From NCBI RefSeq assembly GCF_000337555.1, contig NZ_AOIO01000026.1, positions 1-34,391 on the forward strand: a stretch of DNA of 34,391 bases, written 5' to 3'. Below, piece by piece: positions 7,722 through 16,042 of the stretch. How positions within the stretch are numbered: the stretch's first letter is position 1; each line of letters starts with the position of its first letter. A program made the position numbers and the translations under genes. This DNA is from Natrialba asiatica DSM 12278 (GTDB taxonomy: Archaea > Halobacteriota > Halobacteria > Halobacteriales > Natrialbaceae). Below the pieces are notes generated by a model. It was not told the origin of the DNA. It searched no databases and worked only from the letters and a program-made list of their open reading frames with translations.

Positions 7722-9278
7722 TTACTCCTTCTCGCCCGACGGCAACCGATGCGTCGGTCCCTCGTCCGTATCCTGTACCTCGATTCCGAGCGCCTCGAGT
7801 TCGTCGCGCAGGTCGTCGGCGCGCTCGTAGTTGCCGCTGTCGCGCTCGCGTTCGCGCACGTCGAGCACGAGGTCGACGACCTCGCCGGCGAGGGCGGCGC
7901 TGCCGGTCGTGTCGCCCGCGAAGGAGAGTCCGAGGATGCTGCCCAGTTCTTCGAGGGCGTCGACGGCCTGGCAGAGACCACGGTAGTCGTAGCCCTTGTC
8001 CTCGTCCGCTTTCTCACTCTCACTTTCACTCTCGCTGTCGCCGACCGCCGGCTCGTCCGCTTCGAGGTGCCGATTCGCCGCCGAGGCGATCGACAGCAGC
8101 GCCGACTGCGCCTCGCGCGTGTTGAAGTCGTCGTTCATCGCAGCCCTGAACTCGTCTCGGGCCGTCGAGACGGCCCTCCGAAGCTGCTCGTCCTCGATTT
8201 TCGTCCGCGCGTCCGGCGAGTCGACGGCCTCGGCGGCCGCCTCGTGGGCGCGCTCGAGTTGGTCCCAGCGTTCCTCGGCCTCGGTGATAGTCTCGTCCGA
8301 ATACAGCTGCGTGCTGTTGTACGAGCCCGCCGTCAGGAACGTCCGCAGGACGTTCGTCCCCCACCGGTCGACCGCCTCGTCGACGGTGACGAAATTGCCC
8401 AGGCTCGAGGACATCTTCTCGTCGGCCATCTGGAAGAGTTCGCAGTGGAGCCAGTAGTTGGCAAAGCGCTCGCCGGTCGCGGCTTCGGACTGGGCGATTT
8501 CGTTTTCGTGGTGGGGGAAGACGAGGTCGCGGCCGCCGACGTGGATGTCGAGCGTCTCGTCCAGGTGGGTCATGCTCATCGCGGAGCACTCGATGTGCCA
8601 GCCGGGACGGCCCTCGCCCCAGGGGGAGTCCCAGGTTTGCCCCGCGGGCGGGTCGCCGCCGTGGTCGACGCCCTCGTGGCGGTGTTCGGCCACCGCGTCC
8701 GCGTCGACGCCGTCGGCCTTCCAGAGCGCGAAGTCGGCGGGATGGCGCTTCTCCGAGCGCTCGTCGGGATCGCCCTGAGACTCGATCTCGTCTATGTCCT
8801 GGTTCGAAAGCGTGCCGTAGTCCTCGAAACTGGTCACGTCGAAGTAGACCGAGCCGTTCGATTCGTAGGCGTAGCCTTTCTCGACCAGCGTCTCGACGAG
8901 GTCGATAATTTCGGGGACGTGCTCCGAAACGCGCGGGTAGACCTCCGCACGCAGGAGGTTGAGCGAGCGCATGTCCGCGAGCGTCCGCCCGATGTACGTC
9001 TCGGCCACGTCGGCCTCGTCCTCGCCCAGGTCGTCTTCGCCGACGCGGGCGACGATCTTCTCGTTTACGTCCGTAAAGTTCTCGACGTGGCGCACGTCGT
9101 AGCCGATGAACTCGAGCCAGCGGTGCATGACGTCGACGTGGACCCACGAGCGAGCGTGGCCCAGATGGGGTGGGTCGGAGACCGTCAGGCCACAGTAGTA
9201 GAGCAAGACGTGCTCGGGGTCCTGTGGCTCGAACGGCTCCGTTTCACCCGTCAACGTGTTCGTCACGTGTAGGGTCAT
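7722..9278 (-). CDS. cysS: Cysteinyl-tRNA synthetase
   Basis: This 518-residue class I synthetase charges tRNA-Cys. The HIGH motif is HLGH (38-41), the KMSKS motif is KMSSS (288-292), and the zinc ligands of the family correspond to Cys29, Cys231, His256 and Glu260. LWK at 185-187 and [12 protein letters not shown] are also typical. An insertion of about 20 residues (190-215, rich in His, Asp and Gly) precedes the [12 protein letters not shown] block. Near residue 420 is an acidic Ser/Glu tract (SESESESE), probably a halophilic surface loop. The C-terminal anticodon-binding part ([18 protein letters not shown]) is intact. A TATA-like sequence (9303-9310) sits about 29 nt before the ATG. Confidence 0.95.
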   Translation of the reverse strand: MTLHVTNTLTGETEPFEPQDPEHVLLYYCGLTVSDPPHLGHARSWVHVDVMHRWLEFIGYDVRHVENFTDVNEKIVARVGEDDLGEDEADVAETYIGRTLADMRSLNLLRAEVYPRVSEHVPEIIDLVETLVEKGYAYESNGSVYFDVTSFEDYGTLSNQDIDEIESQGDPDERSEKRHPADFALWKADGVDADAVAEHRHEGVDHGGDPPAGQTWDSPWGEGRPGWHIECSAMSMTHLDETLDIHVGGRDLVFPHHENEIAQSEAATGERFANYWLHCELFQMADEKMSSSLGNFVTVDEAVDRWGTNVLRTFLTAGSYNSTQLYSDETITEAEERWDQLERAHEAAAEAVDSPDARTKIEDEQLRRAVSTARDEFRAAMNDDFNTREAQSALLSIASAANRHLEADEPAVGDSESESESEKADEDKGYDYRGLCQAVDALEELGSILGLSFAGDTTGSAALAGEVVDLVLDVRERERDSGNYERADDLRDELEALGIEVQDTDEGPTHRLPSGEKE

Positions 9279-9302
9279 TACGAAGGTGTACCCGTGGCCC
9301 GT

Positions 9303-9310
9303 AGTTAAAC
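9303..9310 (-). promoter_or_regulatory. TATA element of cysS
   Basis: Minus-strand GTTTAACT is centred about 29 nt upstream of the cysS ATG at 9278. Confidence 0.5.
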
Positions 9311-9357
9311 GCTGCCAATGCCGTACTGCGGGCCGACAGTGTATCGAGATCGGCAGA

Positions 9358-9852
9358 CTACGTCGCAGGAACGTATTCGAGTGCGCCCTCGACCGTCCGG
9401 ACCGCGTTCGCGCCGTCGAGGCGATCGACGATCACGATAAGCGTCTCGTCTCCGACGGCGGCCGCCACCGTGTCGATCTCAGCCAGTTCGAGCCGTTCGA
9501 GTGTTGTCGCCAGTGCCATCGCGTCGACCGCACCCGTCCCGTAGATCGCCGTCAGGTCACCGCCGGTCGACCCGAACGGCGTGCCGCCGACGGTGACGAG
9601 TTCACTGGCGGGATCGTCGCCGTCGACGATTCCGATACCGCTTTCCATTCTGACGGTGACCTCGCACGAGTCGGGGTCGTACGCCGGCAGTTCTTCGGCG
9701 TACCGACGCAGTGCCGTGGCAATCGCGTCTACGTCGCCCTCGACGTCGAGGAATCTCGCGGCGGCGGTGTAGTTGAGGACACCCGCTCGAAGAGCGGTGA
9801 CGAGAAACGGGTGAACCTCGACTGCACGGCGCGTCTCGGCTGCCAGTGACAT
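9358..9852 (-). CDS. Conserved haloarchaeal protein of unknown function (divergent from bolA-like gene)
   Basis: This 164-residue protein starts MSLAAETRRAVEVHPFLVTALRAGVLNYTAAARFLD, a helical, possibly HTH-like segment. The second half alternates beta strands and helices (CEVTVRMESGIGIV, then ETLIVIVDRLDGANAVRTVEGALEYVPAT), suggesting an ACT- or regulatory-type domain. I do not know a function; it resembles haloarchaeal hypothetical proteins usually given only a DUF number. The ATG at 9852 is preferred over longer frames because a clear TATA (9880-9885) is 30 nt before it and the upstream codons overlap that promoter and the bolA-like gene. Confidence 0.75.
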   Translation of the reverse strand: MSLAAETRRAVEVHPFLVTALRAGVLNYTAAARFLDVEGDVDAIATALRRYAEELPAYDPDSCEVTVRMESGIGIVDGDDPASELVTVGGTPFGSTGGDLTAIYGTGAVDAMALATTLERLELAEIDTVAAAVGDETLIVIVDRLDGANAVRTVEGALEYVPAT

Positions 9853-9879
9853 TCCGTCCGGGTGCTCGAACCCGGCACG

Positions 9880-9885
9880 TATAAA
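9880..9885 (-). promoter_or_regulatory. TATA box of the 9358-9852 gene
   Basis: TATAAA on the plus strand (TTTATA in the gene's direction) is centred 30 nt before the ATG at 9852 and decides that start. Confidence 0.65.
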
Positions 9886-9929
9886 GACGCCGACTGTGCT
9901 CGGACGCCGAGCGGTCGCGCGACGACGAC

Positions 9930-9947
9930 CGGGGCGCTTTTGCCCCG
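9930..9947. promoter_or_regulatory. Palindrome enclosing the TATA-like box of the bolA-like gene
   Basis: CGGGGC and GCCCCG flank a 6-nt GCTTTT core, the best TATA candidate (centred about 28 nt before the ATG at 9967). A GC dyad around the TATA box is unusual and would suit a repressor that competes with TBP. Confidence 0.45.
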
Positions 9948-9966
9948 AGCGCACAAGTTTCCCGGT

Positions 9967-10212
9967 ATGGATCCAGCGGATGTCGCAGCCATCATCGAAT
10001 CGGAACTCGCAGACGCCGAGGCGACGGTTTCGCGCGCCCGCGGCGAACACGACGACGACCATCTGACGGCCACCGTCGTCTCCCCCGCGTTCGAGGGCCA
10101 GTCGCTGGTCCAGCAACACCAGCAGGTCTACGACGCCCTCGACGACCACATGACGACCGATATTCACGCGCTCGAACTCTCGACGTACACGCCCGACGAG
10201 TACGAGGAGTGA
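9967..10212 (+). CDS. BolA-family protein
   Basis: This 81-residue protein has the BolA core VVSPAFEGQSLVQQHQQVYDAL and the C-terminal HALELSTYTPDEY, which match the class II KH-like fold with its conserved FxGxSxVxRHxxVY motif and IHALSIxTxTPxE ending. The usual R of the VxRH motif is Q here. BolA proteins act with monothiol glutaredoxins in Fe-S trafficking or as transcription modulators; which applies in haloarchaea is not settled. It diverges from the 9358-9852 gene. Confidence 0.85.
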   Translation: MDPADVAAIIESELADAEATVSRARGEHDDDHLTATVVSPAFEGQSLVQQHQQVYDALDDHMTTDIHALELSTYTPDEYEE

Positions 10213-10354
10213 CTGGCTGGAAGCGGAAGCCGGAGGTACTGACGAGTTCAGTCGAGGCTGCCGAAACCGTCGGGAGTCGTCGGTAGTCAGCATGCGACGC
10301 CGGACGGAACTCCGACTCTCGAATCCGGAACCGCAGGTTTCTCCTGCTCTCCTG

Positions 10355-10369
10355 ATACGATAATCGTAT
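10355..10369. promoter_or_regulatory. Perfect 15-bp palindrome running into the ydbS-like start codon
   Basis: ATACGAT, one central A, ATCGTAT. The last two bases are the A and T of the ATG at 10368. Its position at the transcript and translation start would allow a bound dimer to block initiation. No strong TATA is visible around 10341. Confidence 0.5.
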
Positions 10370-10829
10370 GGAATCGCTTCACACCCGGATCAGACTGCTC
10401 TGGATCGTCGAGGTGACGATCGGTGCAGTCGTCCTCGGAATCGTCCTCGCCGCCGTCAATTCGCTGTTCATCAGCGTGCCGGTCGCCGCGCAGGCCGGGG
10501 TCGTCGTCGTGGGCATCGTCCTCGGGAGCGCATACGCCGTTCGGCGCTACCAGGTCTGGCAGTTCGACCTCCAACCCGACGCGCTCTACCTCGAACGCGG
10601 CGTCGTGACGTTCGTCGAAACCGCCGTCCCCTTCGTCCGCGTCCAGCACGTCGACACCCAGTTCGGACCGATCGAACGCATCCTCGGCCTCTCGAGCGTC
10701 GTCGTCTACACCGCCGGCACGCGAAACGCCGACGTTCGCATTCCCGGACTCACACCTGACCGCGCGCGCGAACTACAGGATACGCTTCGCGACCTCGCCG
10801 TCGAGAGCGAGGCCGACGACGCCGTCTGA
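10368..10829 (+). CDS. Bacterial-PH-domain membrane protein (YdbS-like, DUF304)
   Basis: This 153-residue protein has two N-terminal transmembrane helices (about 9-32 and 38-58) followed by one bPH2 (DUF304) domain: YQVWQFDLQPDALYLERGVVTFVETAVPFVRVQHVDTQFGP-type text with the family's xRIQxVDxxxGxxxRxxGLxxxxxxTAG pattern, here VQHVDTQFG and RILGLSSVVVYTAG. Bacterial YdbS and YdbT are encoded together and in Bacillus are linked to resistance to a circular bacteriocin; the role in archaea is unknown. The next gene starts 10 nt downstream, so the two are surely co-transcribed. Confidence 0.8.
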   Translation: MESLHTRIRLLWIVEVTIGAVVLGIVLAAVNSLFISVPVAAQAGVVVVGIVLGSAYAVRRYQVWQFDLQPDALYLERGVVTFVETAVPFVRVQHVDTQFGPIERILGLSSVVVYTAGTRNADVRIPGLTPDRARELQDTLRDLAVESEADDAV

Positions 10830-10839
10830 ACTCGATAGT

Positions 10840-12564
10840 ATGAGTGACTCAATGAATCGACTGCATCCGCTCAGTGCGGTGACGTACGCCCTGCAGCACG
10901 GGTTCGTCTGGCTCTGGATTCCGGTGACGCTGCTGCTCGTTCTGGCGGGCGTGTTCGACCCGATTCGCGCGGGGTGGATTCCCTTCGTCGCACCGATTGG
11001 CTTTCTCGCGGGGGTCGCCTACGGCGTCGTCTATTACTACCGATTCGGGTACGCCGTGACGTCGGACACCGTCGATGTCTCTTCGGGTGTCGTCGCCCGT
11101 CGGTCACGCGAAATCCCCTACAGGCGCATCCAGAACGTCGACATCAAACAGGGCGTTATTCAGCGAGTGCTCGGTCTCGCCGTCGTCTCGATCGAAACCG
11201 CCGGCGGCGGCGACAGCGAAGCGACGCTAAACTTCGTCGGCGAGGCCGAGGCGACGCGGCTACAGCGGGAGATCCGCCGCCGGACTGCGGACAGCCGGGA
11301 GCGGCGGCGGTCTCGGGACGAGCAGACGACGGAATCGGAAGCGACGACCGACGCGAGTGAACTCGCCGATACCGGACCGTCTGGCGAGTCGCCTTCGTCT
11401 CCAGTTCGAACGCCCGACCCCGAGTCATCCTCGCCGTCTGCGGGGCCCGAACCGGGCGAACCGGGCGAACCGGGTGAACCGGATGAGCCGAGTGACACGG
11501 GTACGGACGAGTTCAGTGAGCAGCGACGACACCCGCTGTTCGCCCTGCAGTCGCGCGAACTGTTGTTGTACTCGTTTACGTCCGTCCGGGCCGCGGCGGT
11601 TGCAGGGGTGATGTTCGTCTTCTTTCTCGCGACGGACTCGATTTTCGACTACCTGTTGACCGTGGCCGAACCGGTCGGCGGGCCGGCGGATCTCGGCAGC
11701 GGGACGGTGGGGAGTTACGGCGTCTTGACACTGGTATCGTTACTGAACGCGATCGGCGTCACGTACCTGTTGAGCGTCGCCTACACGTTCGGAACGTACT
11801 ACGACTTCCAGCTCGGTCGGGTCGGCGAGGATTTCGTTTACGAGCGCGGCCTGTTACAGCGCTATAGCGGCTCCATTCCGTCGGAGAAGGTCCAGTCGGT
11901 GACGATTACGGATAATCCGCTCCAGCGGCTGATCGGCTACGCCGGGCTGTGGGTCGAGACCGCCGGGTACGGCCCGGACAGCAACGGCGGCAGTCAGTCG
12001 GCCGTTCCGCTCGCCAGACGAGAACGCGTCCACACGTTTACGGAGAACCTGACCGGCGTCGAGACGCCGACGTTTCAGCGACCGCCACCGCTCGCCCGGC
12101 GGCGCTATCTCGCCCGCTACTCGCTGCTTGCCGGTCTGATCGTTCTGGTCGCGTTCGGAATTACGCAGGTGACGATCTTCGATCGCTGGTACCTCGCCGC
12201 CGTCGTCTTCCTCGCGGTCCCGCCGGCGGCGCACCTGCGCTACGTCCACCTCGGCTACTACGTCGGCGACGATCACATCGTGATTCGCCGCGGCTTCTGG
12301 AAACGACAGACGACCGTGATCCCCTACTACCGAATCCAGACGGTCTCGACGCGCCGATCGGTCTTCCAGCGTCGACTCGGCCTGGCCTCGCTCGTCATCG
12401 ACACCGCGAGTTCGCGGACGATGACTCGATCCGCGCCCCGGATCTACGATATCGAACTTGCGGATGCGCGGGAGACCCATCAGACCAGCCGCAAGCGATT
12501 ACAAACGGCGCTTCGAGAGCGCGCGGCCGCGGACGATCCGGGTGTTTCGGTGGATTTTACCTGA
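10840..12564 (+). CDS. Three-bPH2-domain membrane protein (YdbT-like, DUF304)
   Basis: This 574-residue protein has three DUF304 units, each followed or preceded by transmembrane pairs. Unit 1 is about residues 67-145 (IPYRRIQNVDIKQG, VLGLAVVSIETAGG), unit 2 about 330-405 (IPSEKVQSVTITDNP, LIGYAGLWVETAG) and unit 3 about 475-560 (IPYYRIQTVSTRRS, RLGLASLVIDTAS). Hydrophobic pairs are at about 25-65, 245-325 and 428-470. An acidic and proline-rich linker (150-230) with EPG repeats separates unit 1 from the rest. This is the standard YdbT architecture, with a halophilic linker. It acts with the ydbS-like product, most likely as a membrane complex. Confidence 0.8.
   Translation: MSDSMNRLHPLSAVTYALQHGFVWLWIPVTLLLVLAGVFDPIRAGWIPFVAPIGFLAGVAYGVVYYYRFGYAVTSDTVDVSSGVVARRSREIPYRRIQNVDIKQGVIQRVLGLAVVSIETAGGGDSEATLNFVGEAEATRLQREIRRRTADSRERRRSRDEQTTESEATTDASELADTGPSGESPSSPVRTPDPESSSPSAGPEPGEPGEPGEPDEPSDTGTDEFSEQRRHPLFALQSRELLLYSFTSVRAAAVAGVMFVFFLATDSIFDYLLTVAEPVGGPADLGSGTVGSYGVLTLVSLLNAIGVTYLLSVAYTFGTYYDFQLGRVGEDFVYERGLLQRYSGSIPSEKVQSVTITDNPLQRLIGYAGLWVETAGYGPDSNGGSQSAVPLARRERVHTFTENLTGVETPTFQRPPPLARRRYLARYSLLAGLIVLVAFGITQVTIFDRWYLAAVVFLAVPPAAHLRYVHLGYYVGDDHIVIRRGFWKRQTTVIPYYRIQTVSTRRSVFQRRLGLASLVIDTASSRTMTRSAPRIYDIELADARETHQTSRKRLQTALRERAAADDPGVSVDFT
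11449..11493 (+). repeat. 9-bp tandem repeat in the ydbT-like linker
   Basis: Five consecutive 9-bp units (GAACCGGGC twice, then GAACCGGGT, GAACCGGAT, GAGCCGAGT) encode EPG EPG EPG EPD EPS. The first two are identical and later copies drift, as expected for slippage-driven expansion. Confidence 0.85.
12553..12561 (+). promoter_or_regulatory. TATA element of fumC
   Basis: GATTTTACC is centred about 28 nt before the ATG at 12585. It overlaps the last codons of the ydbT-like gene and supports a separate fumC promoter. Confidence 0.5.
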
Positions 12565-12584
12565 CTGACCGAGTGGCCCCGCGT

Positions 12585-14033
12585 ATGGGATCTACAGACG
12601 GTACCGACGGCGGCGAACCCGGAGACAACGGCGAGTTCCGCATCGAGGAGGACAGCCTCGGCGAGATGGAGGTTCCGACGGACGCCTACTGGGGCGCACA
12701 GACCCAGCGGGCGATCGAGAACTTTCCGATCTCGGGCATCTCGTTCAGTCGCCGCTTCGTCCGCGGACTCGGCGTCGTCAAGAAGGCCGCCGCACAGGCA
12801 AACCGCGACCTCGGCCTGATCGAAGACGACGTCGCGCAGGCGATCATCGAGGCCGCAGACGAGGTCATCGCCGGCGAACACGACGACCAGTTCCCGGTCG
12901 ACATCTTCCAGACCGGCTCCGGTACCTCGTCGAACATGAACGCCAACGAGGTCATCGCCAACCGCGCCGCCGAGCTCATGGGCGCGGAGATCGGCGACCG
13001 CGTCGTGCACCCGAACGACCACGTCAACTACGGCCAGTCTTCCAACGACGTGATCCCGACCGCGATGCACGTCGCTTCCCTCGAAGCCGTCGAAAAGGAC
13101 GTTATCCCCGCTCTCGACACGCTGCGCGAGGCGCTCGATGAGAAAGCAGACGAGTTCGACGACGTCGTCAAAACCGGCCGCACGCACCTACAGGACGCAA
13201 CTCCGGTCACGCTCGGCCAGGAGTTCTCCGGCTATCGGACGCAGGTCGAAAAGGGACTCTCCCGCGTCGACAAGGCTCGCGAGCACCTCGCCGAACTCGC
13301 ACTCGGCGGCACCGCGACGGGAACCGGCCTCAACACCCACGAAGAGTTCCCCGGCCGCGCGGCCGAGTACATCACCAAGGAAACCGGCGTCCAGTTCCGC
13401 GAGGCCGACAACCACTTCGAAGCTCAGGCGGCCCACGACGCGATGAGCGAGGCTCACGGCGCGCTTCGAGTGATTGCGGGTTCGTTGAACAAGATCGCCA
13501 ACGACCTGCGCCTGCTCGCCTCCGGGCCGCGCAACGGTCTCGGCGAGATCGAACAGCCCGAGAACCAACCCGGCTCCTCGATCATGCCCGGCAAGATCAA
13601 CCCGGTCGTCGCCGAAGCCGTCAACCAGGTCCACAAACAGGTCGTCGGCAACGACGCCGCCGTCTCCGCCGGCGCTGCGGAGGGCCAGATCGATCTCAAC
13701 CTCTACAAGCCCGTCCTGGCGCACAACTTCCTCGAGTCCGCCGAACTCATCTCGAACGCGAGCCAGGTCTTCGCCACCCGGTTCGTCGATCCGCTCGAGG
13801 CGAACGAGGAGTACTGCGCGGACCGCGTCGAACAGTCGATGGCGATGGCCACCTCGCTGAACGTCCACATCGGCTACGACAAGGCCAGCGAGGTCGCGAA
13901 GACGGCCCTCAAGGAGGGCAAGACCGTCCGCGAAGTCGTCCTCGAAAAGGGCTACCTCGACGAGGACGAGGCCGACGAAGTGCTCGACCCTGCGAAGATG
14001 ACCGAACGCGGCATCCTCGGTCAAGACGACTAA
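12585..14033 (+). CDS. fumC: Fumarate hydratase, class II
   Basis: This 482-residue enzyme hydrates fumarate to L-malate in the TCA cycle. It is the iron-independent class II type: the text includes GEMEVPTDAYWGAQTQRAIENFPIS near the N-terminus, FQTGSGTSSNMNANEVIANRA, GRTHLQDATPVTLGQEFSGY and the family signature GSSIMPGKINP, with the catalytic loop Ser. An acidic tail of 25 residues precedes the family start. The ATG at 12585 is preferred to the much longer open frame upstream, which runs through ydbT in another frame. Start and length agree with the family, and the TATA-like element is 28 nt upstream. Confidence 0.95.
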   Translation: MGSTDGTDGGEPGDNGEFRIEEDSLGEMEVPTDAYWGAQTQRAIENFPISGISFSRRFVRGLGVVKKAAAQANRDLGLIEDDVAQAIIEAADEVIAGEHDDQFPVDIFQTGSGTSSNMNANEVIANRAAELMGAEIGDRVVHPNDHVNYGQSSNDVIPTAMHVASLEAVEKDVIPALDTLREALDEKADEFDDVVKTGRTHLQDATPVTLGQEFSGYRTQVEKGLSRVDKAREHLAELALGGTATGTGLNTHEEFPGRAAEYITKETGVQFREADNHFEAQAAHDAMSEAHGALRVIAGSLNKIANDLRLLASGPRNGLGEIEQPENQPGSSIMPGKINPVVAEAVNQVHKQVVGNDAAVSAGAAEGQIDLNLYKPVLAHNFLESAELISNASQVFATRFVDPLEANEEYCADRVEQSMAMATSLNVHIGYDKASEVAKTALKEGKTVREVVLEKGYLDEDEADEVLDPAKMTERGILGQDD

Positions 14034-14042
14034 CCTGAGCCT

Positions 14043-14066
14043 GCCCGATTCTCTTTCCGCTCGGGC
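14043..14066. terminator. Hairpin after fumC
   Basis: GCCCGA and TCGGGC form a 6-bp stem with a 12-nt pyrimidine-rich loop, starting 10 nt after the fumC stop. It is a plausible terminator or 3'-end stabiliser. Confidence 0.4.
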
Positions 14067-14300
14067 GCTTCTCTAACGCCACCTTTCCAACGCCGTCCTC
14101 TGAAAGTCGCTCTCCTTTCTGGCCCCTGATGCGAATTTTTGCGTTCTTGCTAGTCTCGTGTGCTCCGCTCTCTGTGCTTGCACGTACCAACAATCGATGT
14201 ACTCGCTTCTGCGTAGTATCAGCACCTGATCAGTATTTATTTCAGAACGACAGAAAACGAATCAGCCTAATGGAGCCGTATCACCGATGATTTCTGCGGA

Positions 14301-14309
14301 ATAAAAATA
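14301..14309 (+). promoter_or_regulatory. TATA element of the small zinc-finger gene
   Basis: ATAAAAATA is centred about 43 nt before the ATG at 14348. A start site near 14332 would leave a leader of about 16 nt. It excludes the TTG at 14321 as start, being too close to it. Confidence 0.4.
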
Positions 14310-14347
14310 CCCAAGCAGTTTTGGGGGATGCTCGCGTCAGACATAAT

Positions 14348-14581
14348 ATGCACACCTGTCGTAACTGCAACCAGTCGTTTCAGACTGAACTCGAACTCGA
14401 ACTTCACCGCGACACTTGTCAGGATGACCAATTGTTCTGTCAGGTCTGTGGCGACCGTTTTCGAGAAGGCGACGCCACACAGGATGGGTGGCACTACGAG
14501 TGCCCGAACGAAAACTGCGACGGCGACGGTCTCCAGCAGGATCTCTACCGCGTCGAAGACGTCCGCGCTGCGACGCACTGA
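14348..14581 (+). CDS. Small C2H2/treble-clef-like zinc-finger protein
   Basis: This 77-residue protein begins MHTCRNCNQSFQTELELELHRDTC, a classical C-x2-C...H-x3-C finger. A second cluster follows: CQVCGDRF with Cys-x2-Cys, then YECPNENCDGDG with Cys-x5-Cys. So two zinc sites are likely. Small zinc-finger proteins of this kind are common in haloarchaea and their roles are mostly unknown; nucleic-acid or protein binding is possible. It stands alone, at the edge of a long gene-poor stretch. Confidence 0.75.
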   Translation: MHTCRNCNQSFQTELELELHRDTCQDDQLFCQVCGDRFREGDATQDGWHYECPNENCDGDGLQQDLYRVEDVRAATH

Positions 14582-15011
14582 ACTCGGTTTCGTCTAGCAC
14601 AGGTACCCCGTTCTCTTCCTGTAGTCCTCGAGTGCTACCCCATTGACTCTTTCCTGTTTCAGTTCTCTACACTTCCTCGCACGCGGTGATGGTGGGCACC
14701 GTATTGATATATCGATATTGAATTTATTAGCTCGAAACCACACGCCATAAATATAATATAATCAATATGAAGCGCCGGTTCACTACGTACTAGCGCCCGA
14801 TTGCGACCGTCGCTTACCGTCGCCGACTGTCCGACATCTCCTCGCCGATCCGGTATTCACCCTCGAATCTGCGGGTCGGAAGACAGCACCCCAATAGATA
14901 CCGAAAGATGCGTCTCGGTTTCCGAGTTCACCTACCGCCCCCGTCACGTTCGAGCCGTTCTTGAGGCAAGTACCAGTAGCTCGAGCGGTACATCAGTCGC
15001 CCTCGCCGTAG

Positions 15012-15419
15012 TCGCCGTTCGAATTTGACTACGTCCGTACTGACGATGTGGGTCTGCCAACTGAACTCCTCGCGAGGTATCGGTCTTTAATCCGGCTGTC
15101 GACCGAGGACGATCTCCCGCCTTCGGCAACGGCCCGCAACGGTCTGTGTCCGGTCCCTGTATCGAATTCGGACTGTCCGTTCTCGCCATTGCTGTAACAG
15201 TATTCCGAGGAGCTACTGCTTGCCGCACCGATCCGGTTCGAATGCGGCACCGTCAGCGTTATCGCTCCGTCTCCCCTAGCGGGATTACTACCTCAACTGG
15301 CTACCGCTGTCGATCGCGGGGAATTCGAACTCGAACTGAACTCGGGGACGAGTGTCTCGACACTGCCGTCCGGCGGCTATCGTACCCTGTTGGTCTACCG
15401 CCGCACGAACGGACTGTAA
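15012..15419 (+). pseudogene. Possible decayed gene with internal stop
   Basis: Reading plus-strand codons from 15012 gives protein-like text that is interrupted by a single TAA at 15195 and ends at TAA 15417. The second half reads YSEELLLAAPIRFECGTVSV, later LLPQLATAVDRGEFELELNS and GYRTLLVYRRTNGL, which has hydrophobic alternation and haloarchaeal composition. There is no start codon context and another stop lies just upstream (15009). I do not recognise the family. It could be chance. Confidence 0.25.
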
Positions 15420-15834
15420 GCGCCCTAATCAGCCGCCTCGTTCGATCTTCGTTTCTATCGTTCGGGCACTTCGCCGGTTCACAGACGACTCTCACAGGTC
15501 CGCCTTCCGCTCTTTCTCACCGCTGAATTACTGGTCGTTCGTTGGCCACACGCTGTCGTATCTCCCGACCTTGTTCTCGATTCGAGAGTATCGCAATCCG
15601 AACCGGTCTGGGGCACTACTCGCACCGGCAGCACCGCCAAAAGAACCGATGCCAGTCGAAACGCTCTCTCCAAATTTACCCCATTCCCTCTCGATAGTGT
15701 TGTCCCGACAAACTCTAACAGAGCCAGTCGTCTCCGGTTGATCCACATTCGTCCCTTGCGTTCCACTCGGATGGATCGACCCTCAATTCCATACCGTCCA
15801 AACAGTGTGTATCGATCTGCTCGCTGTCGTTCGG

Positions 15835-15858
15835 CGTGATTCTCGATCGAGAATTACG
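15835..15858. terminator. 24-bp near-perfect palindrome
   Basis: The core 15839-15854 is a perfect 16-bp palindrome (ATTCTCGA then TCGAGAAT). It extends to CGT and ACG on the outside, with one G-T mismatch between. It lies seven bases after the stop of the possible minus-strand 33-codon gene, so it may be its terminator; it could instead be a protein-binding site. Confidence 0.45.
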
Positions 15859-15864
15859 AGTACA

Positions 15865-15966
15865 TTCAACCGAACAATTCTGACTCTGCCATCGGGTTCG
15901 TCGTTTCTCCGATTGCCGACACCGGGCCGTTCTCTTCGCTCTCGAGAAGATCAATATCCGAACTCA
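15865..15966 (-). CDS. Possible 33-residue acidic microprotein
   Basis: The minus-strand frame from ATG 15966 encodes 33 residues beginning MSSDIDLLESEENGPVSAIG and ends with ELFG and TGA. The acidic, halophile-like composition in a region where other frames look random is the only coding evidence. A weak AT-rich element lies about 26 nt upstream (around 15992) and a long palindrome follows the stop. It could equally be the N-terminal remnant of a larger, broken gene. Confidence 0.25.
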
Positions 15967-16008
15967 TAGAACTACTATTGAATTCACTGTATCTTGACTC
16001 ATGTACCG

Positions 16009-16042
16009 TTATAGATTCTAATCTCGATCTGAATCACTATAA
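16009..16042. promoter_or_regulatory. 34-bp dyad upstream of the DUF5805-recombinase genes
   Basis: TTATAGATTC on the left and GAATCACTATAA on the right are inverted copies apart from two extra bases, with 12 bases between. CACTA-G-TAGTG, another small dyad, follows at 16049-16059. The site is about 90 nt before the DUF5805-like ATG. It may be an operator for that protein or a recombination site. Confidence 0.35.

Larger units (their letters stand above)
14034..14347. other. Intergenic region, fumC to zinc-finger gene
   Basis: No gene is seen in these 314 bases. They hold a hairpin shortly after fumC (14043-14066), T-rich sequence near 14133 and a TATA-like stretch (14301-14309) for the next gene. 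Confidence 0.6.

Noticed and set aside
8000-8045. Repeat in cysS taken as a mobile or CRISPR-like repeat
   Set aside because: It is a short run of Ser/Glu codons within an intact synthetase gene, a typical acidic loop.
11949-12584. Upstream extension of fumC to 11949
   Set aside because: It overlaps ydbT in another frame, has an Arg-rich composition, and fumarases begin near the ATG at 12585, which has a TATA element 28 nt upstream.
15230-15250. T-loop-like GGTTCGAATG suggesting a tRNA
   Set aside because: The base after the loop cannot pair as position 61 and no acceptor, D or anticodon arms can be formed around it.
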